NCBI GenBank assembly: GCA_001683735.1
Contig: LUGG01000006.1
Span: 1,364,001 to 1,428,000 of the forward strand
Length of the DNA: 64,000 bases
DNA from: Grifola frondosa
Taxonomy: Eukaryota; Basidiomycota; Agaricomycetes; Polyporales; Grifolaceae
Direction of reading: 5' to 3'
Shown: one piece after another, positions 10,740 to 21,737 of the stretch
How the letters are laid out: each line of letters starts with the position of its first letter
Position numbering within the stretch: position 1 is the stretch's first letter
Notes under the pieces: model-generated
What the model was told of the DNA's origin: nothing
The model's database searches: none
What the model saw: only the letters and a program-made list of their open reading frames with translations
Translations under genes and position numbers: made by a program

Positions 10740-11438
10740 TGTTTTGTGAATTTTGGGATGAATATTGATCCCTTTGTCTTAGATCAAATTTCATTCAATT
10801 AGGGTTCAATGCAGTGTTTTAAAGATACCAAGTGCACTCTGATTGGACCAGTAGAAGAATTGTAATCCTGAAAGGATTCCTCTTAAAGATGCAGAAAATG
10901 ACAGAGCATAAATACATATTGAGGACATAATTTATATATAACATGAAAGAACATGTCATTAGGAGAAGCATACAAGTTGAATGGAGAGAGTACATATGAA
11001 ATTGAAGGAGGAATACAAAGAACAACATATAGTGGCTGAGATCAAAATATACCCTAAATGGTATATTTTGCAACATATAACATATTCTATATCATCCTCA
11101 GATCTTGCATGTACAGATTAAAATTTGTGTTCTTTTTTAGTATCAAGTAACATTGCAATCCTACTACAAAGCTATTTATATTTTTTATGATCATCTGGAG
11201 GCTCCTTTTTGAGGATCATCCAGAGGCTCAAATGTTTGTTTGGGCCAACTTTCATAGGATACCAAGCTCATAATCTATATGTATCAAATATAAGTAATCT
11301 ATTTATTTTATGATTCGGAGTTTTTAATGCCCCTACTGAGGCTCCGAGCTTGAGCCTCAATTAGAGGGTACCTCTCAGGTGGGTTTCCCATAACACAGAA
11401 ACCCCCCTGAGAGGTAGCCTCAGGCCCTGCCTGAGGTG

Positions 11439-11446
11439 AACCCTTG
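11439..11446. repeat. Right target-site duplication of the long-TIR element
   Basis: AACCCTTG, the partner of 9118-9125. Confidence 0.85.
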
Positions 11447-11469
11447 CTTGGGTCATTACTTCCTTTATT

Positions 11470-12131
11470 GCCGTTTTCAGCAAAGTTGGCAGCCGCGCCT
11501 GCTGTCCCGATTACTCGACAATGCGGGCTCAGATTTCCATAATTCTTTTTGCGTTGTAATATTGGTATGCGAGGCTATTATTTGCACTAAATTTTAATGG
11601 GTGAGAGTGTGTGACAACTTGTAAGTTCAATTGTAACCCCTGTAACTAGTATTGTCCCAACAATAGCGTGTTCCCCCTGCAAATAAAATTTATTTTCATA
11701 TAATCGGGATGTCGGATGTAATGTAGAGTGAGCCCCGGACAGAAATCGGAAGTACGAGCGGTGTGTGTTGCGTCGTGCGTGCCCGATCGCAGAACATCAC
11801 TTCGACCTTACCTAGCCTTCATTGTCGTATTCTTGTTAGCGTGAAAATCTTGTAGATCACTCTGCATTACTTCACGCATCCCAAATATGCAGAATAAATT
11901 TTATTTGTAGTTCAAACATGCTTTGACAGGGGCAATACTGAGTACAGGACTGCAATTGAACTCAGAATGTCTTTGATGTTTTTACTTACTGAATATTATG
12001 ACACACAATAGCCTCCAATCCCAGTATTGCAACACAAAAGAAATCATTGGAATTCGAGTCTGCATTGTTGAGATACAGGGACAACAGTGCAAGACACGAA
12101 ATAGGTGGCTGCCAACTTTGCTGAAAACGGC
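11470..12131. mobile_element. Old inverted-repeat element, arms ~270 bp, strongly diverged
   Basis: The ends are GCCGTTTTCAGCAAAGTTGG... and its inverted copy ...CCAACTTTGCTGAAAACGGC. Pairing with mismatches and gaps continues inward through the matched blocks TGTTGTAATATTGG-like / CCAGTATTGCAACAC, GTTCAATTG / CAATTGAAC and AAATAAAATTTATT / AATAAATTTTATTT, reaching about 11735 on the left and 11858 on the right. The centre is about 120 bp. No target duplication is obvious and no coding frame is present, so superfamily is undetermined. The divergence between arms shows that it is older than the 9126-11438 element. Confidence 0.7.
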
Positions 12132-12147
12132 TATAATTACCTCAAGT

Positions 12148-13089
12148 TAGTGCTGCCGTGAGGTGAGTCAGAGGTGAGCTTGAGGTAGCGGAGTTCGAAA
12201 ATTGGGTAGCTCGAGGTAGCTCGAGGTGACGATGAGTCCAGCTCGAGCTAACTTGAGGTACCTCTCTCAAAGCCGGACCGATGTATCCGGGTAGGAGCTT
12301 TCAGAGAATACATTTTGCTCGGTCTGGTTCACAGTATAAAATAGCGTTGAATGTAATCTATGATATCGGAGCTCATATACACCCAAATTTTAGTGTCTCG
12401 TAGCAAAAACAAAGCTGGAAGTTAAGGTAAGAGTGAAAGTAATATGTAATTAAATGTCATACCGGGGTACCACTACGAATGCAACGCCGCAACGTCGAGA
12501 ACAGCCGGACACTCAATTTCAGCAATCTAATAGCTTGACTAACCCGTCTACATCGCCCTGTCGCAACAACTTATCAACCTCGTCGCGTGAGACCTCAATA
12601 TCGATGAGATCTTCCTCGTTCGCTAACCATCCATCCATGAAGTCTAACCGGTCCTCTTTGAGCGAAACTTGAGTATTTGAAGCATTTGAAGCATTTCCAT
12701 AGTTGTAGGATCTAACGCGCTACGTCGTAAAGTATCTGTCCCCTTGCTAGACGAAAAGACGCGCTCGCATGGAACAGACGAGGCCTGGACTGGAAGGATG
12801 TCGAGTGCGATACGATAGAGTGCAGGATAATGGAGTTCATTTGTCTACGAGTACATCAGTATCGATAGGAGGTTGAAATGCATAGCAATCGCTCGCTTCT
12901 CTGCGAGTTGCACGGCACCTTCACACTTGAGACGCATAACGTGACCGCGAGATCTCGACGGCGGGTTACCTTGAGTTACCTCGAGGTCACCTCACAACCA
13001 CCTTGAGTTACCTCAAGGTGGTGATGCCGAGATGCCGCTGAGGTGAGGTACAACTCACCTCGAGTCATCACTGACTCACGGCAGCACTA
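12148..13089 (-). mobile_element. hAT element, internally deleted, with 8-bp target duplication
   Basis: The ends TAGTGCTGCCGTGAG...CTCACGGCAGCACTA have the hAT-type start (T/C-A-G-T-G). The 942-bp element is flanked by a perfect 8-bp duplication CCTCAAGT (12140-12147 and 13090-13097), as hAT elements make. Both subterminal zones are filled with GAGGT/ACCTC and CTCGAG repeats in both orientations, the usual transposase-binding pattern. On the minus strand the end of the hAT transposase survives (see next entry). The middle of the gene is missing, so this copy is not autonomous. Confidence 0.92.
12644..12841 (-). pseudogene. hAT transposase C-terminal dimerisation region, remnant
   Basis: Read on the minus strand from about 12841 to a TAG at 12644-12646. 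It contains YPALYRIALDILPVQASS followed by VPCERVFSSSK and a closing EMLQMLQILKF. This is the hAT family C-terminal dimerisation domain with the conserved S-x-P-C-E-R-x-F-S signature. An AG acceptor just upstream suggests that it was a last exon. The catalytic RNase H-fold part of the transposase is not in the element. Confidence 0.88.
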
Positions 13090-13303
13090 CCTCAAGTGAA
13101 TGAATAAAATAAAATATGATATGATATTACTCTTATATGGTTGTGACCAATCACGATACAGAATGGTCAAATGGTTCCCACGAATAAGCCCTGGCAAGAA
13201 CCCTTGACAAGCAAGGGCATGCCACTTCAGCGAACTACCGCGTCACACCTGTCACAATCTCCAATTCCTTCCTCAAACCAGATTCTGGTTTACAGCTCAA
13301 ACG

Positions 13304-14522
13304 ATGTATTCCCCATCTCCGTCCCAACAGACATACGCTGGCTTTTCACCTCAGTCGACGCTGGCAGGTCCATCATTATCGCAGTCAACATATCCCGGAT
13401 TATCATCTCAGTCTACCGTCCCTGGGTTGTCTTCGACACAAATAAAATCAGACGACGATGAAAGCGCGCCATTGTCAATGTCGGAGATTCTTCTTGACCC
13501 ACTGGACCAGCTCCAGGCATTAGCACAGGTTCTTTTTCAGTCTCTTGGCCCCCCTCAGACACGCCCACCGCCGCCACCTTCAATATCCGCGTTACTCTCT
13601 GTGGATGCACAGTTGGCCTCCGCTATACAGCTAACGCGCACACATCAAGTTAGACAGCGTAAGATTGAGCAGCTGAAAGATGAGGTCTTGGAGCTGGATA
13701 GGCGGTGGCGTGAAATTGTCAGCGAGTTGGAGGAAGGCCGGCGAGAGCTGGATGAGATAGTCCGCGAAGGAGCGAAGAGAGAATAAAGGCTATTGAGGAA
13801 GCGAAAGCTGGTACGTTGTCTTTTAGTATCAGAATGGTAACAAAGAGCTGTGGCCGGACATGCACCGGTCTCGCACAGAACCAAGAGCAGGAGGTACAGC
13901 ATACAAGGACTCTCTGGCGATGAAACAGGCGTTTCTGTTCATTGTATGCGCTCTTCAGAGGTCTTTATCTCGTCTGTTAAGTTTAGGTACAGCCGTCTTG
14001 TTGTTCACGGCGGAGGGTAATCTATGCTCCACTCTGTGCATGTTCGGTCTTCAGTCACATTGTTTTAGTTTCTGACATACTCTCTGACACTGCTGCATGT
14101 CTCCAACCCATCTCAGCGGCGATCCCCTATCCCGAACTGCTCGCATATGCCCAAAGTCTATCTGCATTCACTTCCGCGCCACCAAACATGCCCGACCTCG
14201 CGCCCGGCCAGCCCCCACCGCCTCTCTTCTTCCCGCCATTCCCCAATGAAGAGAAGATGCGTCGTGGGCACATCAGCCAAGAGGCTTCACTTGGTCTGCT
14301 CGGCGAGACGCACTCCGTTGGCAAGCGTAAGTGCCCACGTCCATGTAGCCGTTGTGTTACCCAGACCTTTTCTTCCCCGCAGCACCGACGGTTTCCCCCG
14401 TGCGTTCGGTGGAGCTGCCCCCGCATCTGGCTGGCCCCGGCGCGAACCCGTACAGGCCTGATTTGCGACACCCCCAGCAGCAAATATTTGACTTCGACTT
14501 GGATCTCAACCCTGATTTATGA
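13304..14522 (+). CDS. MED4: Mediator complex subunit 4
   Basis: Exons about 13304-13810, 14117-14326 and 14383-14522, with introns GTACGT...TCAG and GTAAGT...GCAG. The N-terminal part is Ser/Pro/Gln-rich. MED4 is recognised from the segment LLSVDAQLASAIQLTRTHQ and the coiled coil KIEQLKDEVLELDRRWREIV plus SELEEGRRELDEIVREG. Exon 2 has AIPYPELLAYAQSLSAFTSA, the standard MED4 motif after the coiled coil, and the tail ends FDFDLDLNPDL. MED4 belongs to the Mediator middle module, which links transcription factors to RNA polymerase II. The frame breaks at about 13770-13776: one more A in the AA of GCGAAGAG restores a conserved continuation (ERIKAIEEAKA), so I read this as a missing base. Start at 13304 is the simplest; an upstream exon is possible. 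Confidence 0.85.
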
Positions 14523-14794
14523 ATATACGGGGATGCTCTCCAGGTTGATGAGCCGTGTTAATTTTGTTACGTTATTTCGTCAACCTGTGCCATACCCTAT
14601 CTCGTCATGCAGTCTTCTGAGACATGGTAATATTCGGATGATCGCGCCATATAGGTACACCTAATTCCACCACACTGCCTGAAGGTACGCATTCATGTAC
14701 CCTACCCAGTCCACAACATAACCTTACGAGTTGCTGCGTGGACCTCTCCAGCACACCGGCATTTCTACGCCCACAAAATGTCTACGCATCGTGT

Positions 14795-15576
14795 TTAGTC
14801 CAAGTATACTGGTGATAACTGCGTGGAACCTACGTGAACACCAGCAAGTCTACCTGTCGACGTAGCAGACATAATGAGACTGGTGCACCATTGCAACTCA
14901 GGCAAAAACAAATCCAAACTTACCGTCGATTTGAACACCAGGGACACATGCGTGTCGTCGTGCACATCAGACTGCTCGCACGCCTCGCAGAAGTCCTTCG
15001 CGCAGGACACGCAGCGGAACCATCTGCCTTTGATGATGCTTAAGCAGCCGTCACACCCAACGTTGCTATGCACCAGCGACTGCAGATACGTTGGTAGCGG
15101 AACAGTGGCATCAGCTATGTAGTTCTACTTGTAGGCATGACTCGCCTGTCGGGGAGGCTTCGTTGAGCGTCCCGTCCGGTGGCCCCGCCGGCGATAGGTA
15201 TCTATTTCAGACCAGATACTTCAGAATAAAGAGGCGTTCGAATCGCAAAGAGCCTACAGCTTCGGAAGATTCAGCTCCGGAAACTGGTCGAGCGGTCGCG
15301 CGAGTTTGAAGAAGACGTGCATCGGGTCGTGCACAGCGTACGAACATTCTTCGCACCTCGAACACTGGAAACCGTAAATCTGACACGATAGAACTGAGCG
15401 CAATACTCACGAGACTGAATGGCTTAGGAGTGGAGGGACATTCCGCGCATTGGTATCGAGTAACTGGCAATGGACTGTAAGATGCGGTGAACATCAATAT
15501 ACTCTCTGAGAGTCTACAGCTAACTTCAGTTCCAATGTATGTATCATTCATTCACCTCGTCACAACCGCTACACAT
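14795..15576 (-). CDS. Two-ZZ zinc-finger paralogue, partial duplicate of the NBR1-like gene
   Basis: Exons on the minus strand match the last part of the neighbouring gene one by one. They are a CSGCDE exon (15576-15556), a YQCAECPSTPKPFSL exon, CSRCEECSYAVHDPMHVFFK, a linker, and CDGCLSIIKGRWFRCVSC with the following DFCEACEQSDVHDDTH. Two ZZ-type fingers keep their Cys/His ligands. One donor is GC (GCGAGT, intron starting at 15145) where the parent has GTGAGT. The first junction is one base out of frame, and the sequence after the second ZZ does not match the parent. It is either a small gene of its own or a decaying copy; the PB1 domain and first three fingers are absent. The 3' limit is approximate. 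Confidence 0.55.
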
Positions 15577-15985
15577 TATCTGGGACCTATTTATCTTGCT
15601 GGCGGTTGTCTCAGATGGCGTAGGACCGTCCGTGGTCTTCTTGGTGATGCTTGGGATGTTTCACCTATAGGAAGTGTTGACATTTATATCTCTTTTGACG
15701 CCGCAGTACTTAAAGTGATGGGCATTGGGCATCATGCATCGACGTCAAGTGTAGGTTCATCGCCAACTTTGTATAGCATCCTGATGAAAGCAAGGCCAGT
15801 TGCGGACGACACAACAAGCGGGACCACATTGACAATGGAAATAAGTTCACCATGAACCGACCACTTTCGAGTACTTATTATCACATCTCTGGAGGGATGC
15901 AGTCACTCAGTGGAAGCAGCTTAGGTTACAACAGATTATCCAAGAATACAGCAAGGAAGATAGCACTACAAGATCGAACGGCTGC
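15577..15985. other. Intergenic between the ZZ paralogue and its parent
   Basis: Both genes read leftwards, so this is the 5' region of the paralogue and the 3' flank of the parent. It contains a TATA-like GATATAAATG on the minus strand near 15690. No exon of the parent's earlier part is recognisable, which places the duplication breakpoint close to 15580. Confidence 0.5.
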
Positions 15986-18900
15986 CTAAGGACGGTAAAT
16001 GGGGTAAGGAATAACGGGCGGATTGAGGTGCGGGTTCTCCACATTGGCAAAGCGCCTAGAAACCGTCGATCAGTAAGTCTCCAGGAGAAGCAGCATCGAA
16101 CAAACGCACCTGAAAGCCTGCATGTCGACCTACGGAACAGAAAGAATGAGACTATGTGATATAGGCGTTGGAGGGGAGTGGCTTACCGAAGACTTGAACA
16201 CCATGAACACATGCGTGTCGTCGTGGGTATCCATCCCCTCACATGCCTCGCACAGGTCTTTCGGACAGTAGGCGCAGCGGAACCATTTGCCCTTAATACG
16301 CTCGAAGCACCGGTCACATACGGCGTTGTTGTGCAGCAAACTTCGAAGATATTCTAGCATATGGACTAAGTACACAGCGAGAAGTCGGCATGGAATGCGC
16401 GACTCACCTGTCGGGGCAGCCACATAGAATAGCCCGCTACTGGGTCCGACAGGACACTTGTATCTGCGACACGATGCATTTAGTCCAGAGTAGAGTGGAT
16501 GTGGCACGGACAGTACGTACAGCCTGGGTAACATAGCGTGATCTGACTGCAGAGGACGATCAACCGGACGTGGCAACTTGAAGAAGACGTGCATCGGGTC
16601 ATGCAGAGCGTAAGAGCGATCTTCGCAGCGCGAACACTACCAGCCAGAATTTCAGGGCTACACCTTTGAATTCCGAGAAATGAGCTCACAAGGCTGAATG
16701 CCTTCGGAGCAGAGGGACAATTTGCACACTGATATCGTTCGCCTATAATTGGCTGTAACATAGTGATCAGTTATGTCCCAGATTGACGAAGGGGACCAAA
16801 CACTCACCTGGGCACAACCATCACATCGCATTCCATGCGCACTTGAATCATCAAGGACCGTGACAGAATCTACAGTAGACGCAGGTCCTCTCGAGCCAGA
16901 TCCGAGAATAGTTTGTGATTGAGAATATGAAGATACGAGCGAATTTCGCCTGGAACGCAAGCTCATCCGCTGTACATTTTCCGAGTCGCTCGCACTCCAG
17001 CGAGTCTTCGCCTTCTGGGTGATGACTTGTAGCTCGGTGCTGCTCATGGGATACGGGATCTAAAGTGAAGGAAAATGTCTAGCAGCATATACAAGAATAA
17101 ACGGGTAGAGTAACCTTGATCATGACATGCGATGACGTGTGCCCACCGTCTGATACATCGAAATTGCCTGGGAGACCCGCTGAATCGCAGTTGTGACATA
17201 TATCCACGGAGTCGCAAATGACGCAATGGAAACGTGCACCGACAATGGCTTGCAAACAGCTAAGGGGAATACGTCAGTTATGCAGGTGATTCAATTAGAA
17301 GTGTCCACATACTGGGCGCATAGGACGCCAGGATGCATCATCGCTGCAAAACATCATCAACTCCTCAATGCGATGTGCAAAACTTTTGAACGTACAAGGT
17401 TCGCCGGGAACAGGTAGGGGAGGAATCTCCCCAGATGATCCGGATCTCGACCGAGTAAATTTATCGGGCACCAGAAGGAACGCGTGACGCGGATGGATCT
17501 CATGCACTTGACTATTGTCCGGGAAATGTCAACCCAATGTAGATATAATAGTCGTGGTATGGAACACACCTGTAGCATGCCCTACAGAGATCGAATGATG
17601 GGCATGACACACATTTGAAACGGTGATTGGTGATGACGATATTGCAGGTAGAGCATGTACACGACGATTGGTCATCTTGCTCTACGAAGTGCATACATCA
17701 TAAACCATTTAATGAAGGATTCTACAAAAGATAGACCTACCGACATCTATCCAGCCGACGTGTGTCCAGCTCTTCTCAATAAATGCATGCCGTAATTGCC
17801 CTTTCTGACTTGGAGCGGTGCGAGTCAGCCGAGCCAGGGCGCGCTGTGTATCCTCCGGTGACGAGCCTGGCCTCGGCGACGACCCGGGGGACAAGCTCAT
17901 CATGAGCGCGTGTTCCACACCGGATTCCTCGAGACAACCAGAACACAGTTCATAGCCCTTCGACCTCACACCATTTGATCCAGGAATAGAGACCGTCAGT
18001 AGACAGGACGGACTGCTTGGGATCGAAGGAAGCTTCCTCCTCTTCTTTATGCCATCGGAGAAAGAGTGTGATGGGGTGTCCGAGCTGGGCACGATAGTCG
18101 ACGATGACGCGGAAGGAGATGGGGATGCAAAGCGGTGCGATATCGGAGGGTAGGTGTTGTCGCCATCGAGGTTGATCGCCTTGCTCTTGCCCTTCCACTC
18201 GTCCGGGAGCTTCAGCTCGGCGACGGATGGTCGGTCCGTCTCACCACAAGTGGAACAGACATACCTAATAAATTCGAGGACTGTACCACATTTGGAGCAG
18301 TGCGGAGGGTTCTGCGGAGGGCGCGGCTGGATAAACGGCACTTCTGGAGGTATGTCCGAATAATCTACTGAGAAGGTGGATTCTGAGTCGGCTTTCGTGG
18401 CAAAGGGGTTTGATATTCGATGCGGATCGAACCCGACCTGCAACTCGTCCGTAGAGGCAGGGCGGCTCTGCAAGGAATCGGCGATACTACCATGGTAGAT
18501 AATCGCGCTGGCACCATCGTCGTAGCCTGAATCGGGTGTACCCCGCGAGGGTCCAGAGCTACCACTACCAACGGTAAACGAGTAGTAGTACTTTCCTCGA
18601 CGGTCTTGGTGTAACGCAAGCGAACCCTCGTCATCAGGTGGGTCATAAGATATCTGGCTGGACGAGGACGGCGTCGGCGAACCGCCCAAAATTGACTTCA
18701 TATTGCGTGCCTTCTGTTCACGAAGCCACGCAGCGCCGCGGGGGTCTGCAATGTTGAAGATCCGTTCAGATATCCAGGAGACATCCCCAGTCTCTCTTCC
18801 TCCAGCTTCAGACGCTCCAAAACAGACGAAGGATCCTCGGGATATTTGTCCAGGAACCGAGCATCGGAGAAGGGATCATCCTCCATGCCGTTTGCTCTCG

Positions 18901-19622
18901 AGTCGATGGTCTGCGAAATACTGGAGAACGTTCTAACCTCTGATTCGTCTGCAAGTGACTCCGGAGACTTGCTGATAAGCGGCTCGCGACTTGGACCACA
19001 TACGATGGGTCGTTGGCCGCCCCGACGGAATAAATCAAACTTGGAGCCCATGTCCTTGGAGCTCACCGTGATGGAATCATCATCGACCTCTCCCTGGAAA
19101 GGGGAGCTCATTGACAATGACAAATCGCTCCCATTGCGATCCTTGTATTCCTCCAAACTAATGAGCGAACCTGTATCGGAGAGACTGGGACCGTCATAGT
19201 CAACAATTACGAGGATGCGCAGGGTGATTTTCGATTGTCTGAGACTGCGAACGGAAAGGATGGAAGCAGCGGAAGAGACAGGGGGATCATCGTTGGCCGT
19301 TGGCTTGAAGAAATTGATAGCGTCTGTCAATTCGGCCTCAGTCGTGATGTCGTTGGTCTCTCCCTCGTCGTCCTTGTATCCGATAGTATATCCATTCGGT
19401 GACAACGAAAAAGCTTGCTCGACCTTACGATAACATCAATAGAAGAACGAATCATCAATGGACGAAGATCGACACCTTCTGTCTCAACACATCATACGAG
19501 CAATTTCTTGAAGAAGCGAATGTTATGCGTTTGGTTGACCCATCGTGAGTAACCTTTACGACCAAAGCCTTGTCTGGACGTTCCACTTCATAACTAGAAC
19601 CTCCGTAGTCAGAGTACGACAT
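15986..19622 (-). CDS. NBR1-like protein: PB1 domain plus five ZZ zinc fingers
   Basis: Exon 1 (19622-19476) and the start of exon 2 (19423-17741) form a PB1 domain (VVKVTHDGSTKRITF, then YDVLRQKVEQAFSL and GYTIGYKDDEGETNDI). A long Ser-rich linker follows. The fingers are (1) CSKCG...CSTC and a late CSGC; (2) CSTCNIVITNHRFKCVSC with DLCRACYR; (3) CAHCLQAIVGARFHCVIC with DICHNC; (4) CDGCAQ, YQCANC, CSRC and HDPMHVFF; (5) CDRCFERIKGKWFRCAYC with DLCEAC. About nine small introns separate fingers 2 to 5. PB1 plus ZZ is the plan of NBR1/p62-type autophagy receptors. The FW domain of NBR1 is not seen; the protein ends soon after finger 5 at the TAG 15986-15988. The frame breaks at 18785-18788, where one extra base in the C run rejoins it (DPRGAAWLREQ). 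Confidence 0.85.
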
Positions 19623-20256
19623 GCAGTTGTAGCGCTATGGGAGCAGGTAAGCTGCGCATGGGAACTGCGGCGCTGTGCAAGCAGATTTGGGCGGTCAAGT
19701 AGTGGCTGCGGACAAGGGGTATGCACCGGCAGATTCCGGCACATGGGGTAGGGGGAGGGGGGGGTCTGGAGGTCCCTTAACCGGCTTTTCTTGTGCGATA
19801 ATTTAGGGTGAAATATTGCTTTGGGGCTATGAAAGTGGACTGAAAGACACTTTTACAGTCTTCTAACATTACTTTTACAGCACTCATGCCTTTGAAGGGG
19901 GTGTGGGAGGCTTAAATGTTCACCGTTGTATATCACACCGGCGCCTCCGTGACTGTCATAGTGTGACATAACTCTGTAACATAATGTAGCGCCCAGCTTT
20001 GTGACCTCCGCATTAGGCTATTATTACTATATATGGCGCGTGAGAAGTTCCCACGGGGGGGGGGGGGTCTGAGGGACCTTTAACGGGAATTCTGACCCTA
20101 TGTGCGAAATCCGATTTTTGCATGCCCCTTGGCTGCGGAAGCCTGTGTCATAATTAAATTCGGGCGCTAATCAAAATGATATTTTCGAGAAATGGAGCCT
20201 TGATGAGCCGACCCCCAATTTCCCCCTTCCCTCGCAATCCAAGTTTGCCAGCAAAT
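19623..20256. other. Intergenic with two similar G-run blocks
   Basis: Divergent promoter region between the NBR1-like and acyltransferase genes. Two related blocks of about 50 bp, each a run of 8 or more G followed by TCTG(G)AGG(T)CC(T)TTAAC, lie near 19750-19800 and 20056-20115. No gene recognised. Confidence 0.5.
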
Positions 20257-21737
20257 ATGTCTGTAGATGTACTAAAAACGAATATGGTGCGATGTGCTGG
20301 TACGTCTTTGTTTTTCATGATGCGTGATCCTCGTTTCTCATACGGTACACGGCGTGCAAGGACTGCTTGAACGATACCATATTACACGCCACTACCTCGG
20401 ACTTGATTCTTGTGTCATTGTGTCGGCGAAGTATAACAGTGCAACAGATATCGTATTACACAGGGCTATTCTCTTCGCAGCTCTTGGCAAAGTTGTCCAA
20501 AGACATCCAGCACTGGCCGTGCGACTGTGCGACGAGGAGATCGGCGCTCCTGCATTTGTGCGGCTCGAAACGATCGACTTATCCCAGGTCGTCGAGTTTT
20601 CAGAGCTTGATAGCAGCCACCTGGAAGAAGTTATACCTACCGAGTTCCTCCGGCGCCTTGACACCGCTACAGCCTTACCCCTCTGGCGTCTGACTGTCTT
20701 GGAGGACAACACCGTGGTCTTTGCGTATCATCACGGAATAGGAGATGGTCAGAGTGGACTCGCCTTTCATCGCGCGCTCCTCTCTGCTCTGGATGAGGTT
20801 GACACGTCAGCCGAAGTCCTGCCCATATTGCATACGCAGTCCGATGGTTTCAACCTATCTCCTCCCCTAGAAGAATGCACTAAACTGTCCATCTCACTTC
20901 TTAAAATTTTACATGAAATCGCTCATTTGCTATTGCCGGACTCGTGGAGCGCGGATTTCTTTGCCTGGAGCGGCAATCCAGTCGTAATAGGGCCCACCTT
21001 GCGTACTACAGTCAGGATAGTGGAGTACACTCCGGAGGAAACGGCATGTATATTGCAGCTGTGCAGAGCACATTCTGCTACCTTGACAGCCACCTTTCAT
21101 ACCATTGCAGTAGAAGCCCTTGCACGCTTGATCACCGCTAAACCGGACTCGACTCATGGACAGAAATATCGGACAATCTCTACCTTCATTCCCGTCTCGT
21201 TACGCGCATCACGAAAATACCTGCTGACGCGTTCTGTGATCACGTTTCGGCATACCATTCATACCCCTCTCTACTCAATCTCATGACCTCAGACGGACCG
21301 GGACCCAGGATGGATAGCTTCTCCTGGGATACAGCTGCCAAGCTGTCAGCGACATTGCAGAAACATTTCGTGAAATCGAAAGAGGAGGTGGGCATGCTCA
21401 AGTTTCTGTTTGGAAAATACGAAGGTTACTTCCTCGGAAGCTGGGGAAGAAACGCGCCGCTGGTTTCGAGCTATCCAATATAGGACGATTCCCTACTCTG
21501 CAAGCTACGTCTGGAGAGCACGGTGCTCTCAAGTGGAGCATTGGCGAAATGTATTTCTGCCAGTGCGATGCTGTCTGCGGAGCAGCACTCAAGATAACGT
21601 GGTTGGGTCACCACGAGGAGGCCGGGGTGTCCTTGTCTTGGGGAGAGGGCGCCGTCGATGAGTCCCTTGCTGAGTCCTTTTTCGTGGAATTCAAGAAAAC
21701 CGTCGAGGCGCTGCTTGCAAGTCATGCGCAGCAATGA
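20257..21737 (+). CDS. Alcohol acetyltransferase-like / condensation-fold acyltransferase
   Basis: Exon 1 is 20257-20299 and exon 2 starts at 20361; the 61-bp intron (GTACGT...CAAG) joins MSVDVLKTNMVRCAG to LLERYHITRHYLGLDSC. The motif HHGIGDG at 20729-20749 is the HHxxxDG signature of the CoA-dependent acyltransferase superfamily, to which fungal alcohol O-acetyltransferases belong. The C-terminal part has the SNIGRFPTLQ and WSIGEMYFCQ segments usual in basidiomycete members. The likely reaction is transfer of an acyl group from acyl-CoA to an alcohol or amine; the substrate is unknown. Two frame breaks lie in A runs, at 21214-21217 and 21450-21452. One added A at each site restores a single protein of about 470 residues, so I treat both as missing bases. 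Confidence 0.8.

Larger units (their letters stand above)
9126..11438. mobile_element. Foldback DNA transposon with ~700-bp terminal inverted repeats
   Basis: The left arm 9126-10041 and the right arm 10740-11438 are inverted copies that read almost base for base the same. The only clear differences are one base in a G/C run near the tips and a 214-bp insertion in the left arm. A 698-bp AT-rich centre separates them. The outer ends are CACCTCAGGC...GCCTGAGGTG. The first ~110 bp of each arm carry three nested small palindromes (CCTCAGGC/GCCTGAGG; ACCTCTCAGG/CCTGAGAGGT; GAGGCTC/GAGCCTC). No transposase frame is seen in arms or centre, so the element is non-autonomous. Long TIRs with an 8-10 bp target duplication fit Mutator-like elements best; hAT is possible by duplication length, but the tips do not look like hAT. 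Confidence 0.88.

Noticed and set aside
9705..11076. Two identical 85-residue open frames on opposite strands (9705-9962 and 10819-11076)
   Set aside because: They are the same stretch of the inverted-repeat arms read twice. Composition is AT-driven and hydrophobic, with no domain, so I do not call them genes.
12454..12672. Open frame on the plus strand inside the hAT element
   Set aside because: Low-complexity and antisense to the recognisable transposase tail.
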